From the NCBI GenBank assembly GCA_947575235.1, contig CANPMT010000007.1:1-64000 (forward strand): a stretch of DNA of 64,000 bases. Reading direction: 5' to 3'. Shown one piece after another: positions 32,131-41,485 of this stretch. Numbering within the stretch: the first letter of the stretch is position 1; each line of letters begins with the position of its first letter. A program made the translations under genes and the position numbers. Source of the stretch: an uncultured Porphyromonadaceae bacterium (GTDB lineage Bacteria; Bacteroidota; Bacteroidia; Bacteroidales; Muribaculaceae). Below the pieces are notes generated by a model, which saw only the letters and a list, made by a program, of their open reading frames with translations, searched no databases and was not told where the DNA came from.

Positions 32131-34176
32131 ATGCCAGTTAACCTCAGCTTCAGTCATCGCCGGATTCTTCTCTTGTTATCATGGCTGTCTTTTATTTTGC
32201 CGGCAAGTGCGGTTGTCAATAAAACTGAAATAATCAATAAAAACGATACGGTCACTGATCTTGAAGAGATAGTGGTGCTTGCCGACGCCCCTTCGCAAGA
32301 TGATATCATATCCGGTCAGACCCTCGATGGCAAGACCCTCGAATGTATGAATGCCCTCAATGTGGCGGATGCCCTGCGCTATTTCGCCGGTGTCCAGCTG
32401 AAGGACTACGGAGGAGTGGGGGGTATCAAGACCATCAACATTCGTTCGATGGGTACAAACCATGTGGGGGTGTTTTACGACGGTATACAACTATCGAATG
32501 CACAGAACGGACAGGTTGACCTTGGCCAGTACTCACTCGACAACATCAGGGAGATATCTCTTTACAATGGGCAGAAGAGCCAGATTTTCCAGTCGGCAAA
32601 AGATTTCAACTCGGCTGGTTCCATATATCTCTGGACACGTCACCCACAGTTTGAAGATGGAAAATCATTCAATCTGCGTGTGAAACTCAAGGCCGGTTCA
32701 AGCGACCTCATCAATCCCTCGGCCCTGATTGATCTCAAACTTTCGGAGAAGGTGGCGGCCACATTGAGTGCCGAGTGGCTATCGAGCAGTGGCAAGTATA
32801 AGTTCCGTTACCGTCGCAAGGCGGTTATGACCGATGAGATAATGTATGACACCACAGCCACACGCCAGAACGGAGACGTACGCGCGACGCGTCTTGAGGG
32901 TGCGCTCTACGGAAAGATTCATCGTGGATCCTGGATGATAAAGGCTTATAACTACACATCTGAGCGGGGAGTGCCGGGTGCCATCGTGAATAACGTATGG
33001 CGCAGAGGTGAACGTATCTGGGATAACAACTCATTCATACAGGGGACATTCCGCAAGGATTTCTCCGACCGTTATCATGCCCGTGCCATGATGAAATATT
33101 CCTATTATCTCACCAAATATGTCAATAAAGACACGACGGTGATGATGATTGACAATGTTTACCGACAGAAAGAGCTCTATTTCTCAACCTCACATCTATA
33201 TAACATAACTGACAACTGGGATGTATCGGGAGCCTACGATGTGCAGTGGAACACAATGGATGCCGACATGTATGGTTTCGTATATCCCACACGCTGGCAC
33301 AATTATATCTCAGTAGCTTCCTCGCTCAGTGTGGGGCGGGTGAAGATGCAGGGGAGTGTGGTGCTCAATCTGGTAAGCGACCATACACGTGATGCCGAAT
33401 CACCCGGCAACAAGACCGAGTGGACCCCGGCGTTCTTCATCGCCTATCATCCATTCCGGCAACACGACCTCAAACTCCACGGCTTCGCCAAGAGAAGTTT
33501 CCGTATGCCCACCTTCAACGACCTTTACTATGCCGAGATGGGTAACTCCCAGTTGCGTCCCGAGTTGGCTACCCAATATGATGTGGGTATCGCCTACAAC
33601 AGTGTCCCTTCCACCGGGTTCTTTACATCCTGGGGGGTGCAGGTCGACGGTTACCGCAATTTTGTCAAGGATAAGATTGTTGCATATCCCAAAGGAGCCC
33701 AGTTCCGATGGACCATGCTCAATCTTGGCAAGGTACACGTCACGGGACTCGATGTGCAGGCTTCGATGATGGTGCAGCCGGTAACGAACCTCATGCTGAC
33801 ACTGAGGTTGCAATACACCTATCAGGAGGCGTATGACGTTACCTCACCTGCCGATACATACTATCGCGACCAGATTCCATACATTCCATGGCATAGCGGC
33901 AGCGGTATTTTTCAGGCTGATTACCGCGGATGGGCATTCAACTGCAGTTTCATCTACACAGGTGAGCGATATAATCAGCAGGAGAACATTGTCTACAATC
34001 ATACCCAGCCATGGTACACCACCGATCTCTCCCTCTCAAAGACCTTCACCATAAAGAACTACACAATGAGGGGGCAGGTGGAGGTGAACAATGTATTCAG
34101 TCAGGACTATGATGTGATACTCAACTATCCGATGCCGAAGCGTAACTACCGTTTCACCTTGTCATTTACAATATAA
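32131..34176 (+). CDS. btuB: BtuB-like TonB-dependent corrinoid receptor
   Basis: 681 aa with a signal peptide (RILLLLSWLSFILPASA). A TonB-box-like LEEIVVLAD (about 45-53) is followed by a plug domain (LNVADALRYFAGVQLKDYGGVGGIKTINIRSMGTN region, about 70-180) and a beta-barrel ending in FTLSFTI with a terminal aromatic-type strand. There is no CarboxypepD_reg extension, so it is a compact BtuB-type rather than SusC-type receptor. The position behind a cobalamin riboswitch and beside a BtuG-like propeller supports corrinoid import across the outer membrane. Surface proteins downstream would hand ligand to it. No BtuF/BtuCD genes are in the window, so inner-membrane transport is encoded elsewhere. 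Confidence 0.9.
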   Translation: MPVNLSFSHRRILLLLSWLSFILPASAVVNKTEIINKNDTVTDLEEIVVLADAPSQDDIISGQTLDGKTLECMNALNVADALRYFAGVQLKDYGGVGGIKTINIRSMGTNHVGVFYDGIQLSNAQNGQVDLGQYSLDNIREISLYNGQKSQIFQSAKDFNSAGSIYLWTRHPQFEDGKSFNLRVKLKAGSSDLINPSALIDLKLSEKVAATLSAEWLSSSGKYKFRYRRKAVMTDEIMYDTTATRQNGDVRATRLEGALYGKIHRGSWMIKAYNYTSERGVPGAIVNNVWRRGERIWDNNSFIQGTFRKDFSDRYHARAMMKYSYYLTKYVNKDTTVMMIDNVYRQKELYFSTSHLYNITDNWDVSGAYDVQWNTMDADMYGFVYPTRWHNYISVASSLSVGRVKMQGSVVLNLVSDHTRDAESPGNKTEWTPAFFIAYHPFRQHDLKLHGFAKRSFRMPTFNDLYYAEMGNSQLRPELATQYDVGIAYNSVPSTGFFTSWGVQVDGYRNFVKDKIVAYPKGAQFRWTMLNLGKVHVTGLDVQASMMVQPVTNLMLTLRLQYTYQEAYDVTSPADTYYRDQIPYIPWHSGSGIFQADYRGWAFNCSFIYTGERYNQQENIVYNHTQPWYTTDLSLSKTFTIKNYTMRGQVEVNNVFSQDYDVILNYPMPKRNYRFTLSFTI

Positions 34177-34190
34177 CCTTTCTCCTGTAT

Positions 34191-35441
34191 ATGCTGATAA
34201 AAGAGAATATAATTAAGATCTGCGTGGCAGCGTCAGCTGCCGTAATGGCACTTTCATCATGCCATAATGAGATAGAGATTGTCTCGTTAGGGATAAATGA
34301 TTATTACTATCTCCCCCGGATGAAGAAACTCCGGATGGAGACGGCTTACGAAGGGGAGGCCTTCCGATGGTTTGCCATTGACAAAGAGGGTAACGACTCC
34401 TTGGTGTCGACGGCACGCAGCTACACCTTCCTCAAAGGTGAGGAGGGGGAATATCATCTCCGCTTCGAGATAGATATGGAGGGGCGCACCATGAAACATA
34501 GTTTCCCGATATTCGTGGTGCACGAGGAGGTGGAGTATTCCCCCTATACTGCCAACGTCTATGAATACCGTCCGGCACCGGGGCAGTTTGTCAACACCAT
34601 GCCGATGTATTCACCGGGCGACACCGAGAAGGATATGGTGCGCAAGGCAAAGGACGCACTCCTGAGCGATGAGATGATAACTCTCGGAGCTTACGGAGGG
34701 TACGTGACATTCGGGTTTGACCACACTGTGTGCAACACTCCCGGACAGATGGACTTCATGATAAAGGGTAACGCCTTCTATAGCGACCTCCCTGAATATG
34801 AGGAGCTGCAGGGGGGTAGTTCAGAACCGGGGATTGTGATGGTGAGTGTCGACAGCAACGGAAACGGTGTCCCCGATGATGAATGGTATGAACTGGCAGG
34901 TTCGGAGTATTACAAATCCACCACTCTCAAGAATTACATGATAACCTACAGCCGTCCCCAGGAGGGCAGGGAGCCTGTGCCGGATAAGAAGAACCAGATA
35001 TCCGACCTTTATTACATACCCTGGACTGACAATCATGGCGGGAGCGGCTACGTAGCCAAGAACACCTATCACACGCAGGATTATTTCCCGGCATGGCTTG
35101 ATGATGACACCATGACCTTCTCCGGCTCCCTGCTCCCTCAGAACGGGGTTGACGAGAGCCACCGTGGCACCTACTTCGTGCTTTACGCCTATCCCTGGGG
35201 ATATGTCGATAACCAGCCGAACCGCCTGATGTCGCTCAACTGCTTCAACATTGACTGGGCTGTGGATGGCGATGGAAATCCGGTGCATCTTGACGGAGTT
35301 GACTTTATACGGGTCTACACAGGGGTTAACCAATACTGCGGATGGCTTGGCGAGACCTCAACCGAGGTATTGCGTGCCACCGACCTGCACATTGACAATG
35401 ATGAGTATCTTTTTGACCAGACCGGGGGGAGTAATAATTAA
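34191..35441 (+). CDS. Surface lipoprotein, short member of a paralogous B12-locus family
   Basis: 416 aa. The lipobox is MALSSC (Cys24). An N-terminal PKD/Ig-like domain (about 30-118) is followed by a domain (about 120-405) that starts VYEYRPAPGQFVNT and contains AYGGYVTFGFD, GNGVPDDEWYELAGSEYY, MTFSGSLLPQNG, YAYPWGYVDNQPN, FNIDWAVDGDGNPVHLDGVDF and a CGWLGETSTEV end. The same domain occurs in the 1006-aa protein at 38341. It lies 14 bases after btuB and 4 bases before the BtuG-like gene. A surface corrinoid-binding role (BtuH-like in position) is inferred, and the fold is not recognised from sequence alone. Confidence 0.78.
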   Translation: MLIKENIIKICVAASAAVMALSSCHNEIEIVSLGINDYYYLPRMKKLRMETAYEGEAFRWFAIDKEGNDSLVSTARSYTFLKGEEGEYHLRFEIDMEGRTMKHSFPIFVVHEEVEYSPYTANVYEYRPAPGQFVNTMPMYSPGDTEKDMVRKAKDALLSDEMITLGAYGGYVTFGFDHTVCNTPGQMDFMIKGNAFYSDLPEYEELQGGSSEPGIVMVSVDSNGNGVPDDEWYELAGSEYYKSTTLKNYMITYSRPQEGREPVPDKKNQISDLYYIPWTDNHGGSGYVAKNTYHTQDYFPAWLDDDTMTFSGSLLPQNGVDESHRGTYFVLYAYPWGYVDNQPNRLMSLNCFNIDWAVDGDGNPVHLDGVDFIRVYTGVNQYCGWLGETSTEVLRATDLHIDNDEYLFDQTGGSNN

Positions 35442-35445
35442 CTCA

Positions 35446-36609
35446 ATGCTTATGGGAAGAATTATAGTGTTTTTTATAGTCATCATGCTCCTGGCGGCTT
35501 GCCGTGAGGATGAGGTGGTGGTGCCGACAGAGTATGACATATTGCCCGGCACGTTGGCTCCTGTGGAATCTGAGATTGACGGGATGTATCTTGTGAATGA
35601 GGGTAACATGGGGAGTAACAAATGCACGCTCGATTATCTTGATTACCGGCAGGGATATTATGTGCGCAATCTATACGCCGAGCGTAACCCTACGGTGATA
35701 AAGGAGTTGGGGGACGTGGGTAATGACATACAGATTTACAACGGACGCCTGTATGTGGTGGTGAACTGCTCAAACAAGGTAGAGGTGCTTGATGCGGCTA
35801 CCGGAGTAAGGATAGGTCAGGTCAATATTCCCAACTGCCGTTATATCCGTTTCTACCGCAACAAGGCATACGTGACAAGTTATGTAGGCCCTGTCCAGCT
35901 CAACAACCCTGATGCCGTGCCGGGAGCTGTCTACCGTTTCGACACCAGGACTCTTGAAATCGAGGGGCGTGTGGCTGTGGGGTATCAACCCGACGAACTA
36001 TGTGTGTTGGGGCAATATATCTATGTGGCGAATTCCGGAGGCTATATGGCTCCGAATTATGACAACACCGTGTCGCAGATAGAGATAGAGGGATTCAAAC
36101 AGGTACACAAGATTCCTGTGGCAATCAATCTGCACCGTATCCGCTCTGACAGATATGGGAAACTGTGGGTGACGTCGCGAGGTGACTATGAGAGCATAGG
36201 GAGCAATCTCTATGTGCTGGAGAAGAAACAGGGGCGCAACGAGATGGTGGTGACCGACACTCTCAACGTGCCTTGCACCAACCTCACAATCAGTGGCGAC
36301 TCCCTGTATTACTATGCCACGGAATGGAACAACTATACCCAACGCAACACCATCACCTATGGCATAATAGATATACGCACACATCAACGGGTGTCAGACC
36401 ATTTCATTACTGACGGCACTGAGAGTGACATCACAATTCCATACGGAATCGCGATACATCCCGAGAATGGAGATATCTACGTCACAGATGCCAAGAATTA
36501 CGTGTCGAGCGGAGTGCTCAACTGCTATTCACGCGAGGGTGTGCTGAAATGGCGCGTAAGGACAGGAGACATTCCCGCACATATGTGCTTCAGATACAAG
36601 GATGAATAA
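35446..36609 (+). CDS. btuG: BtuG-like surface lipoprotein, YncE/DUF5074-type beta-propeller
   Basis: The track ORF starts at 35251, but the ATG at 35446 (MLMGRIIVFFIVIMLLAAC) gives a signal peptide with lipobox LLAAC (Cys19) and acidic residues just after (CREDEVV), a Bacteroidetes surface-export signal. The mature part (about 45-387) is a repeating beta-propeller: YLVNEGNMGSNKCTLDYLD, IYNGRLYVVVNCSNKVEVLD, FYRNKAYVTSY and LCVLGQYIYVANSG mark successive blades. Known BtuG proteins are such propellers that bind corrinoids tightly and sit on BtuB. Riboswitch control and the btuB neighbour support this. The exact ligand is unproven. Confidence 0.85.
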   Translation: MLMGRIIVFFIVIMLLAACREDEVVVPTEYDILPGTLAPVESEIDGMYLVNEGNMGSNKCTLDYLDYRQGYYVRNLYAERNPTVIKELGDVGNDIQIYNGRLYVVVNCSNKVEVLDAATGVRIGQVNIPNCRYIRFYRNKAYVTSYVGPVQLNNPDAVPGAVYRFDTRTLEIEGRVAVGYQPDELCVLGQYIYVANSGGYMAPNYDNTVSQIEIEGFKQVHKIPVAINLHRIRSDRYGKLWVTSRGDYESIGSNLYVLEKKQGRNEMVVTDTLNVPCTNLTISGDSLYYYATEWNNYTQRNTITYGIIDIRTHQRVSDHFITDGTESDITIPYGIAIHPENGDIYVTDAKNYVSSGVLNCYSREGVLKWRVRTGDIPAHMCFRYKDE

Positions 36610-36621
36610 AAATAATAGTAT

Positions 36622-38337
36622 ATGATAAAAAAATTCTCGACATTGATTTATCTTGCAGCCGTTATGGCAGGAGGCGTGGGTGTGTCGCCGGCGTCTGCGC
36701 AGGATGGTGATTACACAAAGGGTTTCTTTGTGCTCAACGAGGACTGGTATGGCCATCAGAACTCCACAATCAACTGGATGACAGATGATGGTGAATGGTA
36801 TTACCGTGTTTTCAAATATGAGAATCCCGGTCAGGAACTGGGGTGTACGGCACAGTATGGCACTGTCTATGCCGACCGGTTGTATATAATAGCCAAACAG
36901 GATCGCGATCCCGGGGCGAGTGTCACCGGAGGCCGTGTCACAGTTTGCGACGCCGCAAGCCTTAAATGTATATCACAGATAAGCGGCATAGGGTTGGCTC
37001 CGGCATCAAATGGCAACAGCTATCATGTGGATGGACGTGCCTTTGTGGGTTGGAACAGCGACAAGGGCTACATCAGCACGAGCAACGGAGTGTGGAGCTT
37101 CGACCTCAATTCAAATACCGTGATAGACTCCATACCCGGCACCACACACAACGCCATAGGTTATGACCGCCTTTACACCCATCAGTGCGGATCGATGGTG
37201 CGTGCCGCCGGGAGGATATTTGTGGCTCACCAGCAGAAAGGATTGTTGGTGATAGACCCTGAGACAGACACACTGCTGACAACCATTGTGCCCCCCGACG
37301 AGGTGGCGTATAACAGCGATGGCTCTGAAGAGGAGGTAGGCGGCAGTCTGTTTGAGGGGAACTGGAATCATCAGACCTCTTTCGGTTCGGTAGTGCTGGC
37401 GAAGGATGGCTATCTCTACTGCTCGGTATCCGACAAGGATGGCATGGGTGGAAGGATGAACTATCTGGTACGCATAGATCCCGACACCTACGAGACAAAA
37501 TGTATAGAATTATGGAACCGGTTCGGATGCTACGGCCCGGCCAACTCCTGGTATGCCTGGACTCCGGACGGATTCTGTGCCTCGACCCGGGAGAATGTGC
37601 TCTATTGGAACGGCGGCGAGGACAGCTGGTTCAGCGCGTCTCGCATCTACCGCTATGATATAGATAAGGATGAATGCTCACTCTTCCTTGACTTCACTCC
37701 AACTACAAGACGGTTGTATGGATGCAGTTTCCGCATTGATCCGGTCACAGACCATGCCATACTGACTTTGCAGGAGAAACCCGACGTGAATAATCCGATG
37801 GATTTCTCAAATCCGGTTTTCCTCCTTCAGGAATATGACAACGAAGGAAACCTCGTTGCAGAGCACGACATGATACAGAATTACTGGTTTCCGAGTATTC
37901 CGATTTTCATTGACAGATATGAACCGGAGAATCTGATTGCTGAGGATATACGTCACGATGGAGGGGAGACTTTCTCAATCGATATGTCAACTCTTTTTCG
38001 TGATGCCGACGATATGGTAAGCGCCATGCGGTTCAGCGTGCTGACTGAGTCAAATCCGGGACTTTTCAGCTACCGTTTCAGCCACGGTCAACTTATTTTG
38101 ACTCCTGAAGAGCTGACCGGCACCACCGACCTGACCATAGAGGCCGACAGCCGTGGACGTATCGTGACAGCCAACGTGCGGATTGTGCAGACTGATGACA
38201 GCGGAGTGGATGAGGTGATGAGTGAAAGTCCTGATGAGATTTATTATGACCTTGCAGGGCGACGCCTCAGCAATCCGGAGGGTGCGCATATCGTTGTGGC
38301 ACGAGGAAAGAAAATATTAACCAAAACATCAAAATAA
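36622..38337 (+). CDS. Second, non-lipidated propeller protein of the B12 operon with C-terminal tail
   Basis: 571 aa. The signal peptide (LIYLAAVMAGGVGVSPASAQ) has no lipobox. The propeller (about 30-440) opens with KGFFVLNEDWYGHQNSTINW, parallel to YLVNEGNMGSNKCTLDYLD of the BtuG-like lipoprotein, and contains DUF5074-like blades (GTVYADRLYIIAKQDRD, GRAFVGWNSDKGYIST). A cadherin/Ig-like domain follows (about 440-525), then the tail IYYDLAGRRLSNPEGAHIVV..KKILTK. It is therefore a paralogue of the BtuG-like protein that may be exported by the tail instead of a lipid anchor. Gaps of 12 and 3 bases to its neighbours show operon membership. A corrinoid-binding role is inferred. Confidence 0.78.
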   Translation: MIKKFSTLIYLAAVMAGGVGVSPASAQDGDYTKGFFVLNEDWYGHQNSTINWMTDDGEWYYRVFKYENPGQELGCTAQYGTVYADRLYIIAKQDRDPGASVTGGRVTVCDAASLKCISQISGIGLAPASNGNSYHVDGRAFVGWNSDKGYISTSNGVWSFDLNSNTVIDSIPGTTHNAIGYDRLYTHQCGSMVRAAGRIFVAHQQKGLLVIDPETDTLLTTIVPPDEVAYNSDGSEEEVGGSLFEGNWNHQTSFGSVVLAKDGYLYCSVSDKDGMGGRMNYLVRIDPDTYETKCIELWNRFGCYGPANSWYAWTPDGFCASTRENVLYWNGGEDSWFSASRIYRYDIDKDECSLFLDFTPTTRRLYGCSFRIDPVTDHAILTLQEKPDVNNPMDFSNPVFLLQEYDNEGNLVAEHDMIQNYWFPSIPIFIDRYEPENLIAEDIRHDGGETFSIDMSTLFRDADDMVSAMRFSVLTESNPGLFSYRFSHGQLILTPEELTGTTDLTIEADSRGRIVTANVRIVQTDDSGVDEVMSESPDEIYYDLAGRRLSNPEGAHIVVARGKKILTKTSK

Positions 38338-38340
38338 ATC

Positions 38341-41300
38341 ATGAAAAGATTATTGACGTTGATAGTGGCTTTGATAAGTTTCTCTGCATGGGCCGGAGAG
38401 AGTTTTGTAGCCAAGGACTATCAGCATGAGGGACTGGTGCAGAAGTTCCGCACCACAGTAAGCATTCCATTTACCGAACTGTTTGATTATCCGGATGCCG
38501 TGCCGACGACAGCTGATTTCAATGACGCGGCATATGGAGTGAGTTATGAATTCGACTTCTTCGAGGAGGACACCCCGCTATCGCTCTATAAATGTGAGTA
38601 TTCAAACAAATCTTTCAGGGCTCACATATATATGGCGTCACGCCGTTATGGCACCTTCAGATTCCGTGTGCGTGTCACCTATAACGGAGAGACAGCCGAA
38701 AGCACAGTCTCAATCAAAACCAGGGCCGTGCTTACGCAAGATGATAAGGCAACTGTGGCTCCCGGTAAAGAGGTGGTGATAGACCCTCTGCTCAACGATA
38801 ATTTTGCCGAGACATCGCAGAAGAAAGACCTTACCCTCCTGTCGCTCGATAAAGTGACGGTTAAGCCGGAGTCAGGTGAATTGGCATTGACGGAGGTTGA
38901 TGGACGTCCCGCTTTCATCTACACCTGCAGCCGTGATGCCATGACTTTCTCAGAGGATAGTTTCAGCTATTATTATGAAGTGGCTTATGGTGATGTAATG
39001 GAACGCGTCGATGCCACATGCCGTATTGACGTACACGGCAAGATGTATGCCACGCGGGTCATAGACTTCCTCCCCGCACCCGGTCAGTTCACCAACACCT
39101 TCAACTTTGGAATGGCCGACCGTGAAACCCAGGAGGCACAGACCTGCAACGGCAAAGGGATGGGTCTTAGTCTCGGTTCGTTCGGAGGCTACATCATCTT
39201 TGGATTTGACCAACCCATCTATAACAATCCGCAGAATCCCTATGGAGTAGACTTCACTGTGCTCGGAAATGCTTTCACAGGTGACCTCTACGGACAATGG
39301 AGCGAGGCAGCCTCGGTGCAGGTGATGGAGGATAAGAATGGCAACGGCATTCCCGACGACGGGGAGTGGTATGAGTTGGCAGGTTCCGACTACTGGCTCT
39401 CATCGACTGTGCGTAACCTTGAGATGACCTATTACAATCCCGGTTACAACCGCCGTTACACTGTACCCTTCACCACCAACACCGACCTTTGTGGCGCGGT
39501 GATGACCAATCACTTCCATGAGCAACCCTATTATCCCGATCCCTTTGAATTCGGGTGTGACCGCGACAAGATCACTTTCAGCGGCAACATGATACAGTCT
39601 TGCCCCGACAAGAGGGCGCCATCGTATATCGAATTCTATCGATGCCCGGCATTCGGCTATGCAGACAATCACCCCTCTTCGAGCGCCGACCCCACCATCC
39701 CCTCCAATCCCTATTACGCAGATGATAGGGGTGCTGTGCAGGATGGATTCGACCTGTCATGGGCAGTAGATAAAGATGGAAATCATGTGGATCTCGAGAA
39801 GGTGGACTTTGTGAAGGTCTATAATGCCGGTTGGGCAAATTTAGGCTGGTTGGGTGAATGGAGCGCTGAATGTCTCGGTGTTGCGATATCCCGTCCGGAT
39901 CCGGAATATGTGGCTGAAGACTATTACCTGAATTACATAGGAATCACGCAACTCCTTGTGCCGACAGGTAAGGAGGTGAGATTTGAAGGCTTGGCTTTCC
40001 GCAACGGCCGGCCAATAGATGATGGTGTAAAGGAATGGTGGGTGCCGGAGGAATATGCCGGAATCATAAGTGTGGATGCCGATGGCGTAGTGAAGGGTCT
40101 GCAGCCGGGTGAGGCTAAGCTCTGCTTCCGGCAGACAGATAAGGCGCCGGCCGACACCATCGACCTTCAGGTATGTGACATCAACAAGGTGATAATCGAC
40201 CAGGAAGGTAACACCGGTGTGGCAAGCAACACAAGGACCGAACTCATAGTCGGAGAGATGGTATATATAAATGCCGAGGATGAGTTTGCCACAGATGAGG
40301 TGCTGAATGGTCAACGTCGCAACCGTTACGCCTACGAACAATATGATTGGGAGAGCTCAGACCCCGGGGTGGGAACCATCAACAACGGTCTTTTCACCGG
40401 ATTGAAGGAGGGTGAGACCATGGTGACGGTGCGTTCACGTATCAAACCGGAGCTTTACGCCGAGATGCTGATGGTGGTCAATCCTGTGCCGGAGGTGGTG
40501 CAGGGTGCCGAGAGTTTCGGAGTGGCTGCGAATGAGCCGAAGGGCAGTTTCAGCAATGCCGAACTTTTTGAGACCGGTATAGATGCCACTGTCTATATCA
40601 CCTCAGTGCGTCCGACGACTGTTTCGCCGGAATGGATTTATCAGGATGGGAATGCTTTGGGTTATAGTTTCATGCCGGATGAATTCACAGCAGACGATGT
40701 AGTGGTGGGCTGGGAATTCCGAGGCACAGAGGGGGAGTTCACCTACAAGGTGAGATATGATTCAGACATCACCCAGAGCGGAGCTGACGGCCAGATGAAC
40801 ATGGCTGTCCGTGAGGGTGAATGGAGCACACTCTGTCTGCCATATACAATTTCAGGTGTACGCAACATCACCATGTATTCGGTAATGGGACATGATCCAT
40901 CGTATACCAGACTGTTATTGGAGCCGATAGGGGATACACTTGAGGCCGGCCGACCCTGCATATATTATGCGAATGCCTCGACTATGCGTGCCGCTATTGG
41001 AGAAGACACCGTTGATGAGGCAACTGATGAGAATGGACTTCACGGCACTTTTGCCGATGTGACCTTGCCGTCAGGGGCATGCAGGGTAGCCGCCGGAATT
41101 GTGACCGACTCTCCCGGCTGGGTTGTGAAGAGTGGACTGGCCTACGTCCAGATTTCAGAAGTGCCAGAGGTGGCTGATTATAATCCATCAATGCCATACA
41201 TGGATCTGAAGACCACAGCATCCGTTGGAGATGTGATTTACGACATTCCTGAGGACGCCATCTATTACGACATGATGGGGCGCCGTCTTGATGCTCCGCA

Positions 41301-41361
41301 GAAAGGTGTGAATATTATCCGCCTACCCAACGGTGTCACCAGAAAGGTATATGTGAGATAA
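38341..41361 (+). CDS. Large secreted paralogue of the 416-aa lipoprotein, with tail
   Basis: 1006 aa with a signal peptide (MKRLLTLIVALISFSAWA). Residues about 20-235 are beta/Ig-like, with two poorly defined domains. Residues about 235-525 repeat the family domain of the 34191 protein: VIDFLPAPGQFTNT, SFGGYIIFGFD, GNGIPDDGEWYELAGSDYW, ITFSGNMIQSC, FGYADNHPS, DLSWAVDKDGNHVDLEKVDF, GWLGEWSAECLG. Residues about 540-720 look like Big_2-type Ig domains. The tail is IYYDMMGRRLDAPQKGVNII..RKVYVR. It is the last gene of the riboswitch operon, 3 bases after the second propeller. The shared domain strongly suggests a common ligand with its lipidated relative. Confidence 0.78.
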   Translation: MKRLLTLIVALISFSAWAGESFVAKDYQHEGLVQKFRTTVSIPFTELFDYPDAVPTTADFNDAAYGVSYEFDFFEEDTPLSLYKCEYSNKSFRAHIYMASRRYGTFRFRVRVTYNGETAESTVSIKTRAVLTQDDKATVAPGKEVVIDPLLNDNFAETSQKKDLTLLSLDKVTVKPESGELALTEVDGRPAFIYTCSRDAMTFSEDSFSYYYEVAYGDVMERVDATCRIDVHGKMYATRVIDFLPAPGQFTNTFNFGMADRETQEAQTCNGKGMGLSLGSFGGYIIFGFDQPIYNNPQNPYGVDFTVLGNAFTGDLYGQWSEAASVQVMEDKNGNGIPDDGEWYELAGSDYWLSSTVRNLEMTYYNPGYNRRYTVPFTTNTDLCGAVMTNHFHEQPYYPDPFEFGCDRDKITFSGNMIQSCPDKRAPSYIEFYRCPAFGYADNHPSSSADPTIPSNPYYADDRGAVQDGFDLSWAVDKDGNHVDLEKVDFVKVYNAGWANLGWLGEWSAECLGVAISRPDPEYVAEDYYLNYIGITQLLVPTGKEVRFEGLAFRNGRPIDDGVKEWWVPEEYAGIISVDADGVVKGLQPGEAKLCFRQTDKAPADTIDLQVCDINKVIIDQEGNTGVASNTRTELIVGEMVYINAEDEFATDEVLNGQRRNRYAYEQYDWESSDPGVGTINNGLFTGLKEGETMVTVRSRIKPELYAEMLMVVNPVPEVVQGAESFGVAANEPKGSFSNAELFETGIDATVYITSVRPTTVSPEWIYQDGNALGYSFMPDEFTADDVVVGWEFRGTEGEFTYKVRYDSDITQSGADGQMNMAVREGEWSTLCLPYTISGVRNITMYSVMGHDPSYTRLLLEPIGDTLEAGRPCIYYANASTMRAAIGEDTVDEATDENGLHGTFADVTLPSGACRVAAGIVTDSPGWVVKSGLAYVQISEVPEVADYNPSMPYMDLKTTASVGDVIYDIPEDAIYYDMMGRRLDAPQKGVNIIRLPNGVTRKVYVR

Positions 41362-41399
41362 GTTGCGGCTCATTGCACCAAGGAACTGATAAAATTGTT

Positions 41400-41440
41400 A
41401 AAACCACGGAAAGGAATTTTTCTTTCCGTGGTTTTAATTT
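41400..41440 (+). terminator. Bidirectional terminator between the B12 operon and the HTCS gene
   Basis: The 13-bp stem AAACCACGGAAAG / CTTTCCGTGGTTT (41400-41412 with 41421-41433) has an 8-base loop and a T-rich 3' flank. It lies between two convergent transcripts. Confidence 0.9.
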
Positions 41441-41485
41441 TAATAACGATTTAAGCATACATGTTGATGATGGCCTATAAGAACA

